A stretch of 64,000 nt of DNA from Deltaproteobacteria bacterium (GCA_016713425.1 JADJPE010000005.1:6988001-7052000); one strand, 5' to 3'; counted from the stretch's first letter, positions 26,801 through 35,762 are shown. The notes: generated by a model from the sequence alone, not told the origin. Numbers and translations: made by a program.

Positions 26801-29800
26801 CTGATGATCACGCATCATCGTCAAGGTGAGACTAAACCCACCGCGGTCGGCCTCCGTGATCGGGACGGTGATGACGCTGGGCGTGCGGCCTGCTTCGAGC
26901 TCTTGGCGAGACACGCGCTTCCCGCCTCGAAAGAACTCGAGGACCATCGGCTGCTTGAGAAAGCCCGAGTGCGCGAAGACGTGGATATTCTCGCCCACTT
27001 TGACCGACGACTCGGCGACGGCGAGAACGGCCGGGAGATTGAGCGGCGTCGAGGCTTCGCCGGCGACCACGAACTCCCGGCGGGTGACATATTTCTCGTC
27101 CCGTTCATCTCTTGTCTCGTAGAGGATGCGGTACGCACCCGGGGCGAGCTTTGGGAGCTTGATCGTCGCTTGGCCATCCTTGCCGTGGGTAAGCTTCCCC
27201 TGCGCGACCTCGGCCGCGGACGCATTCGCGAGCATGGCCACGCTTCGTTCGGGGGCGTAGTCGTCGAGCCACCGCGGGCGGAGACGGTCGCCGGGCGTTT
27301 CGAACATCGGCTGGCCTTCGGCTCGCGTCGTCGCACTTCGTCCCGCCGCGCCCCTCTCCCGTTCGTCGATCGGTACCTCTGAGGGCATGCGCGTACGGTC
27401 GGGGTTCATCAGGGCAAAGACCCGCCAGGTCGCGTCACCGGGTCGCGCAGCGCCGTTGAGATCGGTGCGGACAGCCTCGAAGCTCGCCGGCCGTTGCTGG
27501 GTGAAGACGTTGCTGGACGGCGTCAGAGAAGCCATCACCGAGTTCCAGCCCAGGTTTACGATCTTGGTGGCGGTTCGCGTCTCGCCGGCGTCATTGGTGA
27601 CGTCAGCGGCCACGCGATACGTGTACGTCGTGGCTCGGTCGTCCTCCGTCTTGGGTGGGGCGACCGTGGTCGTGAAGTCGACGAAGAAAGCGCCGTCGTC
27701 GTCGAGCTTCGACGTACCCGTCGCGACCACCTCCGGCGACGCGCTGCTGTGCCCTCCCCACCAACGCATCCACCACGGGTAGTTGGGCTCCCGCGTGACA
27801 CGCCATTTTGCCGTTCCGCTCGTCACCGGAAGTCCGAAGTAGTAGCGGGCAGTGCCCTTGATGCGCGCCGGTCGATTGAGACGAAGCTCGCCCTCGGCGT
27901 CACCCATCGACGCTTCGAACGTCGGGCGCTTGTATTCTTCGACTTGAATGCTTCGGTAGCCGCCCGTCGTCTGAATCGACCAGCTCCCGAGAAGACGCCC
28001 CGATGGAATGAAGAATGTCCCCGAGGCCGTTCCGAAAGCGTTCGTTTTCGCGCGGACTTCTTCGATTTCGTCGCCGTTGGCGTCCACCAGACGAACGGAG
28101 ATCGGAGCGTTCGCTTTGATCTGATGCTCGAGGTGGGAAGGTGCACTCGAGTAGGCGACGATCTTCCAGGAGATCTTCTGAAGCGGCCGATAGATGCTGC
28201 GGTCGGTGTAGATGAGACAGCTCTCGGTTCGATGGCGTGATTCACCGGAGCTGCCATACAGGTCGGCCGAAGAAACGACATCGCGGCGGGCCTTCGCCAC
28301 CGCGAAGTAGACCCCCGTGGATCCTCGTCGCGGGCGAAAAAGCGTCGTCCCATGTGCGTCGGTCTTCTGAGTCGAAAGCCGCTGTGGAGCGCCGCTGTAC
28401 TTGTTCTCGTAGAAAGAAACTGAGGCATCTCGAACAGGCGCTCCGGTTTCGGCATCGAGAACCGTGACCTCCGTGCCTTCGCCCGGGACGACAATCGAAA
28501 GAAGCGCAAGGTCGGTGATCCAAAGGGATGCGGAGACAACGCGGTTGTTCTTCGCCACGAAGTCGGGTCGTGCCGATGCGAGGATCACGTAGAGCCCCTT
28601 CGCGGTCATGGGCGGTGTAACGTAGGTCTGATGCGATTCGAGGTCGGGCGTGGCGGGCAAGTCGACCGTCCAAGCGTAGGCAGGCTTCTTTGCGAGGAGC
28701 TTTACGGCCACCTCGTGAGAGACGCGATCATTGTACGCTCGCGCCCGCCTGAGATGGTCATCGAGGTCGATCCGATAGGCTCGAAGCCAAAGACGCTCGA
28801 CGTTCCGATGGGTCAGAAGTATCGAGCGCTTTCTCGGCCCATCTTGCGCCATCGACGCGAGGAAGAAGTCGGGTCCGGTCAAAGCCTGGACGATGTCGCG
28901 ACAGATGAGGCTGCCCATCGAGCCTGGATGTGCCTTTTGCCCGTCTTGTGCGGTCTTGAGCGCTCGGACCAGCATGCCGGCGTTGCGTTCGAACGTCGCG
29001 AGGGTGGCCATGCTCATGGACCACCAGGGGACATTTCGGTCCGCATTCGCCCTATCGCGCAACACCTTCCGCAGCCTTGCCTTCACACTCGGATCGGTCG
29101 TGCGCGCGTCGAGTTGACGAATCCGCTCGAGATAGGCTTCGAGTGCGGCGCCGCGGCGGCCTTCTTGACGATGCCACGCCTCGAGATCTTCGAGGACGGC
29201 CGCGATCTTCACGAGCGGATGAACGGTCGGGTCGAGGAGATCTAGAGGTTCGGCGGCCGAAGCTCCGAGCAGCGCTTCGAAATCAAGGCGATCGGTCCCG
29301 TTCTTGTGCTCTGGCCGCCAGCCCTCGTCGTTGGTGAGATGCTCGACACGCTGATACGTGATGACATCTCGAAGCGTGCTTCGAATGCCTTCGGGAAACT
29401 CTCCGCGCTTGATGTACGTCGAGACCTCCATGTCGGTGTGCGCGCCAAGGACGTTTCGGACTTCCCAGTTTTCTTCGTCCGCGCGTTGAATCTCGGCAAA
29501 GATGTCCTCGACCGTCCATGTCTTGATCTCGTGATCGTGCTTTGTGTTCGGGCTGGACTTGGGGCCGGCCTCGGTTCTTTCGCGCGTTCGAATCTCCCAG
29601 AGGTAGCCCTGCAGGTAGGCCGACAAGCTCTGCGCGTAGAAGAGCAAGACAGTCGACCGATAGACTGGGTCTTGTGGCCACGGCTGATCGCGGAGTTCAT
29701 TGACCGCGGTCTCGAAACCGCCGAGCCCAACCTGGAGCTGCGTGGCGGTCAGAAGCGCGCGCAGCCAGTCAGCCTCGTCGTTGTTCGACTTCGCGAGTTC

Positions 29801-30118
29801 GAGACGGGCTTGGGTCGCGGCCAAAGCTTCGCGGTACTTCATGTCGCCGGTGAGCTTTGTTATCTGTTCCCAGGTCAGGACGTGTGTCGGGTCCACGGGA
29901 TGAATATCGCTGGGCTCGAGCGGACGGCCCAGCGGCGAGCGGACCGCTGCGTCTTGGACGACCTCCCTCCGGTCTTGGACGACCTCCCTGCGGGCTGGTA
30001 CGACGTCATCCGAAGCACGCTCATCCGAGACACGCGGGGTTGAGCACGAGCTGAGCGTTCCGAGACTCAAGAGAGCCAAAGCGGGCCATGTACGCATGCG
30101 CTTCGCATATACGCGCAT
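23807..30118 (-). CDS. Bacterial alpha-2-macroglobulin (YfaS-type) lipoprotein with thioester motif
   Basis: About 2,100 residues. The N-terminus gives a lipoprotein signal (ALALLSLGTLSSC lipobox), so it is membrane-tethered in the periplasm. ATG codons at 30118 and 30097 both fit. After the lipobox, REVVQD is repeated, from an 18-bp duplication. Macroglobulin-like beta domains fill the middle. A basic, Ser-rich, probably flexible segment (RARRQELSKSRIALTTENE) could be the bait region. The thioester motif CVEQ lies in YPYECVEQTLNRF (near 25420-25430), followed by an alpha-alpha toroid (LYLLHGFARATQYKVDVPRD) and a C-terminal receptor-like domain. Family members trap proteases. The usual partner gene pbpC is not adjacent. 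Confidence 0.95.
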   Translation of the reverse strand: MRVYAKRMRTWPALALLSLGTLSSCSTPRVSDERASDDVVPARREVVQDRREVVQDAAVRSPLGRPLEPSDIHPVDPTHVLTWEQITKLTGDMKYREALAATQARLELAKSNNDEADWLRALLTATQLQVGLGGFETAVNELRDQPWPQDPVYRSTVLLFYAQSLSAYLQGYLWEIRTRERTEAGPKSSPNTKHDHEIKTWTVEDIFAEIQRADEENWEVRNVLGAHTDMEVSTYIKRGEFPEGIRSTLRDVITYQRVEHLTNDEGWRPEHKNGTDRLDFEALLGASAAEPLDLLDPTVHPLVKIAAVLEDLEAWHRQEGRRGAALEAYLERIRQLDARTTDPSVKARLRKVLRDRANADRNVPWWSMSMATLATFERNAGMLVRALKTAQDGQKAHPGSMGSLICRDIVQALTGPDFFLASMAQDGPRKRSILLTHRNVERLWLRAYRIDLDDHLRRARAYNDRVSHEVAVKLLAKKPAYAWTVDLPATPDLESHQTYVTPPMTAKGLYVILASARPDFVAKNNRVVSASLWITDLALLSIVVPGEGTEVTVLDAETGAPVRDASVSFYENKYSGAPQRLSTQKTDAHGTTLFRPRRGSTGVYFAVAKARRDVVSSADLYGSSGESRHRTESCLIYTDRSIYRPLQKISWKIVAYSSAPSHLEHQIKANAPISVRLVDANGDEIEEVRAKTNAFGTASGTFFIPSGRLLGSWSIQTTGGYRSIQVEEYKRPTFEASMGDAEGELRLNRPARIKGTARYYFGLPVTSGTAKWRVTREPNYPWWMRWWGGHSSASPEVVATGTSKLDDDGAFFVDFTTTVAPPKTEDDRATTYTYRVAADVTNDAGETRTATKIVNLGWNSVMASLTPSSNVFTQQRPASFEAVRTDLNGAARPGDATWRVFALMNPDRTRMPSEVPIDERERGAAGRSATTRAEGQPMFETPGDRLRPRWLDDYAPERSVAMLANASAAEVAQGKLTHGKDGQATIKLPKLAPGAYRILYETRDERDEKYVTRREFVVAGEASTPLNLPAVLAVAESSVKVGENIHVFAHSGFLKQPMVLEFFRGGKRVSRQELEAGRTPSVITVPITEADRGGFSLTLTMMRDHQLIRLEQSVFVPWDNKELTVEFSTFRDKIRPGARETWRVKVASPRSTFAGATPRSPRDVDAASRAAELLAYMYDASLDVFAPHSAPSILDLYPSQTGTPYLRHTFGAASTMSLLEDAYSRGWPRVTFQDHQLVDLGFSGGLGLSGSGYGAGGLGIRGSVSKGHRARRQELSKSRIALTTENELSADENKFDKARSSEKGRLQMESRGSGLPPSAAAPAEPSAPLRSNFQETAFWMPYLLTAGDGSATIEFEVPDSVTTWNVFAHAMTRDLRGGSVAKTTRTVKALMVRPYLPRFLRENDRAVLKVAVDNASERVLAGTVKVDIVDLETNQSVLKDFGLDPTTSKHTFDSAPGKGMTIEVPLSTPRRPGLYAFHVTAQSGDVSDGEVRSVPVLPSRLHLVQSRFTTLKDAETKTLVFEDMAKGDDDPTRIDERLVVTLDAQLFYATLDALPYLIRYPYECVEQTLNRFVSTGIMTSLFARYPSVQHMAKQLSERGTELETWAAEDPNRKLALEETPWLNLSRGGRQDLDTMVNVLNPAVAAASRQEALGRLAKMQRPDGSFPWFPGGPASSYMTLYLLHGFARATQYKVDVPRDMVVRAWSFLADDLHRTEKASLKDPDCCLEYLTFLNYVASSFPDESWGRSALSVEARKQILDLSFKHWRELSPYVKTYLALTLHRMGRANDARLVFDSVMDASRTTDEQGTFWAPEDRSWLWYNDTIETHAFALMALLELRPDDARRHGMVQWLLMNKKLNHWKSTRATAEVIYALVKYLEQEGTLAVHEEIDVKVGPRSKRFVFVPEKYTGKNNQVVIEGAEIDPATMSKIEITKPTPGFAFASATWHFSTDTLPKEASGDFFSVSRKYFKRVQSGRETVLKPYTEGERVEVGDQVEVQLSIRAKHAAEYVHLRDPRAAGFEPEDQRAGYSWDNGIVWYQETRDSGANFFFEALPVGEYTFRYRLRATMAGAFRVGPATIQSMYAPEFAAYSSGRLVAIDDDRSR

Positions 30119-30162
30119 CGGGCGCGGAAGGTCTACTTAGGCCCGGGCCGGGCTGGTCGTCG

Positions 30163-30753
30163 CTAGATCGCGAAGAGGAAGACGAACAGTAAGAGCCAAA
30201 CGGCGCCCATGAAGTTCCAGTAGAGGCCCCAAAGTCGTGCTCGATTCAAGCTCGTGCGCACTCGCTGAATGGACGCCGACAGCGACAAGAGCGCAAGCGC
30301 CACGACGCCAACTAACAAGTGAATCGCGTGGAAGCCAGCCAGTGCGAAGAGGAGCGAACCATACAGAGTATCGCCGGCCACGATGCCCATGGCCATCGTC
30401 TGTCGGGCAAAGAGAACCTGCAGCAAGAGAAAGAGGGCGCCGCAGTTCGCGGTAAAAAGGAGATACCGTCCGTATGAGGCCCGGTTCTTTCGCATGAGCG
30501 ATCGGACCGCGAGGTGCATGGTGATGCCACTGGCGAGCAAGACGATCGTATTGATGCCCGGAATCAAGATGGGCGGCGCATCGAGGCCAGTCGGTGGCCA
30601 TGCTTCCATCGAGCCGCGCAGAATTGCGTAGATGATGAACAAGGCAACAAAGGCTGCGCTCAGTGCGAGGAGAAACAGACCCATTCCGAGCGCGGCCCGC
30701 GTCTCTCGCACGGTGTTCACCGAGGTTTCTGTGCTGGTAATGACGTTGTCCAA
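30163..30753 (-). CDS. Heme-copper oxidase subunit III family protein, orphan
   Basis: A 196-residue protein with five hydrophobic helices and the short subunit III layout of quinol and caa3 oxidases (CyoC/CtaE-like): RETRAALGMGLFLLALSAAF, LDAPPILIPGINTIVLLASG, HLAVRSLMRKN and FHAIHLLVGVVALALLSLS. Subunit III stabilises the aa3/bo3-type complex; cbb3 oxidases do not use it, so it must belong to a second oxidase. No subunit I or II gene is next to it in this window. The start is the ATG at 30751-30753. It lies between the alpha-2-macroglobulin gene and the Ig-like lipoprotein on the same strand. Confidence 0.88.
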   Translation of the reverse strand: MDNVITSTETSVNTVRETRAALGMGLFLLALSAAFVALFIIYAILRGSMEAWPPTGLDAPPILIPGINTIVLLASGITMHLAVRSLMRKNRASYGRYLLFTANCGALFLLLQVLFARQTMAMGIVAGDTLYGSLLFALAGFHAIHLLVGVVALALLSLSASIQRVRTSLNRARLWGLYWNFMGAVWLLLFVFLFAI

Positions 30754-31143
30754 GATTCTCTCCTCGCGGCGCGCCTGCTGTTCTTCCTAGGGTACCGGGG
30801 AGGTCGGGCATGGCAAGCCTATCGTGTGTCCATGACGAATGGCCGGTGCAACCCGAGAAGTGACCAATGGTCGTCGAGTGTCGGCGCAGAAGAGGGATCT
30901 CCGAGTAGCACACCGGTGACAGAGGCCTGGCCGCCACACCCGGGAACCAAGCGTAGGTGGCTACAACTCATCGGGATCACGCCTCGCTTCGCGCCGCGCG
31001 ACGGTAACATCACGTTCGACGAGGGTGCGCCGAACGGTCCCCGTCAATCGGGCCGCGAGATGCGTCACACCGCAGCGTCGACGCGAGACGCATCACACGT
31101 GAGTGGGACGAAGACCAGGGTGCCCCTGCTTTCGCAGTTCGGA
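30754..31143. other. 390-bp non-coding gap
   Basis: This stretch lies between the stop of the Ig-like lipoprotein gene and the start of the subunit III gene, both leftward. Short frames on both strands lack ribosome sites and protein-like composition. I see no tRNA, tandem repeat or clear terminator. It presumably holds the promoter of the subunit III gene at its left end. Confidence 0.5.
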
Positions 31144-34100
31144 TCAGGGCGCAGGGCGAACGAACCCGTCGAGGACCAGGTAGCTCGCCTGAGTCGAGAG
31201 CGCAGGCTGCGAGACGCCGAGGACGACACCCGGCGGCAGAAGATTTCCGGCCGCGGCCGACAAGTCGATCGTCGGGAGCTCGATGGCCGAAAACGACGAC
31301 GAGAAGATGAACGGCACGAGGCCACTCAGCGACTGCTCGAGCGCCTCGACGATCGGATCGAGCATCAAGGCGACCTGAGGGGGTGCGTCGACCTGAAGCG
31401 TCGTCTTCACGTCGGACCCGATCTCGACCCGGATACTTTGGTCGGCCAAGATCGTGAGTCGGGCTGGGATCTCGACGTGGGCAAACATCGTGATCGGGAG
31501 CCGAGGAAAAGTCGGCAAGCCATCAAGATCGAGATCGATGGCAAGGTCTCCGAGCTCGAGTTGGAACGGGTAGACGCCATCCAAAACCGGCACAAAGACG
31601 GACAGCAAAAAACCATACGCATTCGCCAATACCGTGACTTCTCGGCCCTCGAGCTCGAACGAACCCGGAATGAAACGATCGGTGAGCGGAATCTCGAGCG
31701 CGCCGCCATACCACGCACTGTAGAGCGCCTGATTGAGGAGATCGTAGGCAATGGCGACCCCGAAAGGATGCGACGCATCAAAACTCGGGTCTAACCGCGC
31801 CGGCTGAAGCAGGCACCCCCGTGGTTCGGACGAAGATGGAAGAGGCCTCGAGAGACCGGGCTCTGAAAAGACAACCGTGGGCAAATCGACGGTCGCACCG
31901 CGCCCATCGAACCGCAGCCCGCCGAACTGAGCGTCAATCTGAAGCTCGGCGGCGAGCGGCTCGGGAAGAGAGAACGAGCTCGCGACGAGCGTCGACATCA
32001 GGAAGTCTTGAACGAGGGGCGGAATCGATGCCTCGATCGCGGAAGCAAACGCGGTCTCGATTTCTTCAGTTATCCGACGGCGGAAGAGCGAAAGAATCCC
32101 CTCGACGGCCCAATCGATGATCGCCGGAAGATCGAGATCGATCTCCAAGCCATCGAACGTGACCGTCGTGTCATTCATGACCACGACCGCCTCACCATTC
32201 GACTGAGAGACCTGCACATTGCCCGATACGATGAGCCGGCGCGCGCGCGCAGATCCCGAGACGTTGACGTTGACCTCACAAACTTCCCCGGTCGTGTGTA
32301 CGTCGACGCGCAAGTCGGGGATCTCGATGCGCGTGAAGAGCCGCCCCGTCTGGCTGTCGAAGTCGATCTCGGGCGAACCAAACTGAACGTCATCGAGGTG
32401 CAGATCGAGGTCGCCAAGAATCGGAACGAAGAGCACAGAGCAGTCAGAATGAAATGTCGTCACTGGGTCTGGCAGCATCGTTCGGACGTCGGCGGTCTCG
32501 ATGATGAGGCGAGCGATCGTCGCCAGATCGTCAACGTCCGGCGCATTATCATCAAAAACCTCATCACCCAGCCGAAGGATGAGCCCACGTGAAATGTGGG
32601 CAGCGTCGGCCGTCTCCGGCGCGGTTTTCAGATACGCGCTGCCATGCTCGAACGACTGGGCAACGCGTCGGTGATTGCCAACCCGATCGAACGCATCGAT
32701 CTCGAGGAGATTGATGCCCCACTCAGGCGTCATCCGGGCGCGAAACGAGCCATCGGCCTGAACCGGCGTCAAGACCCCATTCACGAAGATCTCGTCCACG
32801 CCCGTTGCCAGGTCGTCGACGCGTCCCCGAATCTCGAGCGTATCGCCCCTCGGTCCTCTCACCATCTGGGCCCGGGCCGGAAAGTCCACCTGAACATCGG
32901 GCGCGAGTCCGTCGAGATCGAGGTGCACAGCCCCGCTCACGACTTGGTTCCGGTAGGTCGTCGACGTCACCGTCACCACGAGCTCGATCGAACCGTCGCC
33001 CTGCAGGAGAGCCTTGCCCCGCCCGAGATCTCGCACCGAAAACTCAGGCGCTCCATCCACGCGTACCGAAAATCGTGGAACCGCGTTGCCGAAGACGTCG
33101 GTCACGCGAACGCCAGGTACGACGACGTCGCCAAGCGCGTAAATCGCGCGCGCCGGCGTGAGCGCGGTGATCTCCAAGGCCGCCGGCAGCGAAGGATGCA
33201 CACGAAAGAGCATCGGCGGCGACTCGAGCCCAAAGGCCTCACTGCGACACCGGACCTGATAGTCACCGGCGATCTCGGCCATGAAGGCGTGAGGTTCGAG
33301 CGTCGTGGGTGGCGGATCGACCCAGATCTGCGTCGGCCCTTCGACCGGGTTCGCGGCCGCATCAACCATCGAGCATCCGACCTCACCGAAGAGGCCGGCC
33401 TCGGTTCGGGGAATCAATGCGACCGCTTGGATGGCAACCGGCGCCGACGCCAACACATCGAGCGTCGCCGAGACACGTGACAATGAGCGCCCGGACGAAG
33501 TCTGTCCGTCGCACTCGACCGTCAGCACGCCGGCCCGCCGCGTCAAAATCGAGGTTCCCTCCACCGAGGCCGACAGAACCGGTGACACGCGAACCCGCGC
33601 CGAAGCAAGGCGCCCAATCGCGTTCCCGAACGCATCCTCGACCGCGCACTCTACGTCGACGCGCTCGTTGGCCAGAGCGGTGTCACGAGAAAGTCGTGCC
33701 CGAATCCGTGCGCCCTCCCCCGGCTCAACCCCAACGACGGTCGGCACGCCCGTTGGCCGACCGCCATCGAGGCACGATACGGAATAAGCGCCCGCGCGCT
33801 CGGCGTACAAGCCTTGGCCGGGAGCCACGGCCGGCGCGACGCCATCGTCGCTGCCGGTCCCGCCCGGCTCACCGGCGCCGGCGCCAGCGCCGGCGCCAAC
33901 GCCAAGGCCAACGCCATCTTGGTCGTCAACTTGGGACGCCACGAAGGTCAAGCCCTCGGGCGGGTCTACGCTCACCGCGAGATCGGTCACGACCTCGAGA
34001 CCGCTGTCGTAGACCTGAACACAGCTCACCGAGAGTCGATCGCCGGCCGCCACCGTGCTGCGCGTTGCTCGCGCCTCCGTGCGAAAGTGCGTCGAAGGAT

Positions 34101-34413
34101 CACGCTCGCACGCAGCGTCGTCCGCACACGTCCCCGGCGACGCCCCACCGCCACAGGAAACCGTCGCAGCACAGAGCGCGAGCGCACACCCGACCACGAC
34201 CCGAGATCTGATCTTGTCGAGAAATGCCGGGGCCTGGCGCAGGGTCGCATGCGAGCCCACGCAGACAGGCACGCAGAGGGGCACGTGCAACGTAGCCTGC
34301 GCGGTCACCTGCGAGGCCGAGGTCGCCTGCGAGGTCGCCTGCGAGGTCGCCTGCGAGGTCGCCTGCGAGGTCGCCTGCGAGGTCGCCTGCGAGGTCGAGG
34401 TCGAGGTCGTCAT
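31144..34413 (-). CDS. Large lipoprotein with Ig-like repeats and an amphipathic C-terminal domain
   Basis: About 1,090 residues. The ATG at 34411-34413 has a GGGGG run upstream, but the lipoprotein signal (GCALALCAATVSC lipobox) begins about 60 residues later, after a QATS-repeat stretch from a 12-bp array. An alternative GTG at 34258-34260 would put the signal peptide at the N-terminus. The mature protein has several beta-sandwich repeats with Cys pairs (VSCVQVYDSG, VECAVEDAFGNAIGRL, GCSMVDAAANPVEG) resembling invasin-type Ig-like domains. The last 450 residues alternate amphipathic strands and a helix (ILSLFRRRITEEIETAFASA), suggestive of a BPI/TULIP-like lipid-binding fold. No family match is certain. 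A surface or lipid-binding role is inferred. Confidence 0.8.
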   Translation of the reverse strand: MTTSTSTSQATSQATSQATSQATSQATSQATSASQVTAQATLHVPLCVPVCVGSHATLRQAPAFLDKIRSRVVVGCALALCAATVSCGGGASPGTCADDAACERDPSTHFRTEARATRSTVAAGDRLSVSCVQVYDSGLEVVTDLAVSVDPPEGLTFVASQVDDQDGVGLGVGAGAGAGAGEPGGTGSDDGVAPAVAPGQGLYAERAGAYSVSCLDGGRPTGVPTVVGVEPGEGARIRARLSRDTALANERVDVECAVEDAFGNAIGRLASARVRVSPVLSASVEGTSILTRRAGVLTVECDGQTSSGRSLSRVSATLDVLASAPVAIQAVALIPRTEAGLFGEVGCSMVDAAANPVEGPTQIWVDPPPTTLEPHAFMAEIAGDYQVRCRSEAFGLESPPMLFRVHPSLPAALEITALTPARAIYALGDVVVPGVRVTDVFGNAVPRFSVRVDGAPEFSVRDLGRGKALLQGDGSIELVVTVTSTTYRNQVVSGAVHLDLDGLAPDVQVDFPARAQMVRGPRGDTLEIRGRVDDLATGVDEIFVNGVLTPVQADGSFRARMTPEWGINLLEIDAFDRVGNHRRVAQSFEHGSAYLKTAPETADAAHISRGLILRLGDEVFDDNAPDVDDLATIARLIIETADVRTMLPDPVTTFHSDCSVLFVPILGDLDLHLDDVQFGSPEIDFDSQTGRLFTRIEIPDLRVDVHTTGEVCEVNVNVSGSARARRLIVSGNVQVSQSNGEAVVVMNDTTVTFDGLEIDLDLPAIIDWAVEGILSLFRRRITEEIETAFASAIEASIPPLVQDFLMSTLVASSFSLPEPLAAELQIDAQFGGLRFDGRGATVDLPTVVFSEPGLSRPLPSSSEPRGCLLQPARLDPSFDASHPFGVAIAYDLLNQALYSAWYGGALEIPLTDRFIPGSFELEGREVTVLANAYGFLLSVFVPVLDGVYPFQLELGDLAIDLDLDGLPTFPRLPITMFAHVEIPARLTILADQSIRVEIGSDVKTTLQVDAPPQVALMLDPIVEALEQSLSGLVPFIFSSSFSAIELPTIDLSAAAGNLLPPGVVLGVSQPALSTQASYLVLDGFVRPAP
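34321..34392. repeat. 12-bp tandem repeat, 6 perfect copies
   Basis: The unit ggtcgcctgcga is repeated exactly six times (34321-34392), with degenerate copies on both flanks (about 34305-34408). Because 12 is a multiple of 3, the frame of the downstream lipoprotein stays open through it, reading QATS repeats on the minus strand. It lies between the possible ATG (34413) and the lipoprotein signal peptide. Confidence 0.93.
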
Positions 34414-34450
34414 CGGGCCCCCATAAGGGTGCGAGTATGACACAGGGAGC

Positions 34451-34996
34451 CTAGAGCGGCGAGACCCGAACGATCGATCGTGCAGGCACGCCGACGGCGA
34501 CGCCCGCCGGTGGCACATCTTTGGTCACGACGGCATTAGCGCCGACCCGTGCGTGATGCCCGACGCGCACCGCGCCGAGGATCTTTGCGCCGGCACCGAT
34601 GACGACGCCCCCTTCGATCACGGGCAGCCCATCTTTGCCCTTCGCGGCTCCCAGAGTGACGCCTTGGAAAATGAGACAGTTCGGGCCGATCTTTGAGGCG
34701 GGATGGATCACGATGCCAAGCGGGTGCGGAAGAAGCAGCCCCCCTTCAATCTCCGTCTCGAGCGGAATATCAGAGGCACACACCGCGCTCCAAAACCGGT
34801 GAAGCACCACGGCGCGCTTCTGCTGTGCGCGGCCCAAGATCCCGCGATGGCCCCATTTCTGGTAGAGACGAATGGAAGCGAGCAGCCGCTTGCCCGGTTC
34901 GTACGCCCCCCGGTCAATGACCTCTCTCGTCCAATCCGGCGTCGTGTGGGAAGGCAGGCTCAATCGCGCCGATGGTGAACGATCACCTGGGCGCAC
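34451..34996 (-). CDS. Serine acetyltransferase-like hexapeptide-repeat acyltransferase
   Basis: 181 residues from a GTG at 34994-34996, 13 bp after the Crp/Fnr gene stop on the same strand. The C-terminal half is a left-handed beta-helix of hexapeptide repeats: LPHPLGIVIHPASKIGPNCL, IFQGVTLGAAKGKDGLPVIE and VVIGAGAKILGAVRVGHHAR, ending VTKDVPPAGVAVGVPARSI. The His in LGIVIHP fits the catalytic position of CysE-type enzymes. These transfer acetyl from acetyl-CoA to serine or to sugars. The protein is shorter than classic CysE (about 270) and resembles the short type also found in polysaccharide loci, so the acceptor is uncertain. Confidence 0.85.
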   Translation of the reverse strand: MRPGDRSPSARLSLPSHTTPDWTREVIDRGAYEPGKRLLASIRLYQKWGHRGILGRAQQKRAVVLHRFWSAVCASDIPLETEIEGGLLLPHPLGIVIHPASKIGPNCLIFQGVTLGAAKGKDGLPVIEGGVVIGAGAKILGAVRVGHHARVGANAVVTKDVPPAGVAVGVPARSIVRVSPL

Positions 34997-35009
34997 GCAA
35001 GGTCCGTGG

Positions 35010-35762
35010 CTAAAGCGGTCTCAAAACACGAATATTTCGACCGCTGAGCTCAATGTCCCCATCACGGGCAAATCGCTGAACCGTGCGCGACACGGTCCCA
35101 AGGGCGAGCCCAAGAAGATCGGCGAGTTCCTGGCGTGAGAGCGGAAGCCGAAGCCATGCGCCGCGTGCGTGGGTGCTCGTGAGCTGGCGAAGCACGATTC
35201 GAATGCGTTCCTCAGCGGACATCGACCCGAGCAAGATCATCGCATCACGCAACTCGACGATCTGCTGACTGAAAGCTCGGACAAGCGCCAAGCCCTGCGC
35301 CGCCCGCGACCGAAGCTGCTCTTCGACCGCGTTCACGGGCACGGCACAAACGCGGGCGGACCCGAGAGCTTGGACCGTGCATTGGTATGATGAGGTCACC
35401 AACGCTTCGGCCCCCGCGAGATCACCCGGCTGCAACAACCGGATGCCGAGCGTTCGCCCATCCTCCAGCACGCGTTCTTCTTTGAGATGACCTTCGATGA
35501 TGGCAAAGAGGCGGTCCGCCGGATCGCCCTCGAAACAGAGCGTATCCTTTCGCGCGAGACGCCGCTGGGGCAACGGCGGAAGACCATGACACGCGCGACA
35601 GATCGACTGAAGTTCAAGCCCGCGCATGCGCACTGGACAGCCGGACGCCACCGAGTCCAGCGGATCGCTCGCGACCAGAGCCAATCTCGACCGCAACGGA
35701 GACTCCACTGAGCGAGGAGTCTCACCGGGGGTCCTGGCAGCGGTCAATCCGCATCGCATCAC
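35010..35762 (-). CDS. Crp/Fnr family transcriptional regulator with N-terminal Cys cluster
   Basis: 250 residues. A cyclic-nucleotide-binding-like beta barrel (CFEGDPADRLFAIIEGHLKE, GIRLLQPGDLAGAEALV) is followed by a long helix and a winged helix-turn-helix (LSRQELADLLGLALGTVSRT). Before the barrel lie three cysteines (GCPVRMRGLELQSICRACHG), placed like the N-terminal iron-sulfur ligands of Fnr, though the spacing differs from E. coli Fnr. A redox- or oxygen-sensing role is therefore possible but unproven. The start is GTG at 35760-35762, with an ATG next to it; an internal ATG just after the first Cys would lose part of the cluster. It precedes the acyltransferase gene and is divergent from thiH. 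Confidence 0.9.
   Translation of the reverse strand: MMRCGLTAARTPGETPRSVESPLRSRLALVASDPLDSVASGCPVRMRGLELQSICRACHGLPPLPQRRLARKDTLCFEGDPADRLFAIIEGHLKEERVLEDGRTLGIRLLQPGDLAGAEALVTSSYQCTVQALGSARVCAVPVNAVEEQLRSRAAQGLALVRAFSQQIVELRDAMILLGSMSAEERIRIVLRQLTSTHARGAWLRLPLSRQELADLLGLALGTVSRTVQRFARDGDIELSGRNIRVLRPL

Noticed and set aside
30819..31013. Small 64-codon minus-strand gene in the 390-bp gap
   Set aside because: No ribosome site, no hydrophobic or domain pattern, and composition like random GC-rich sequence.
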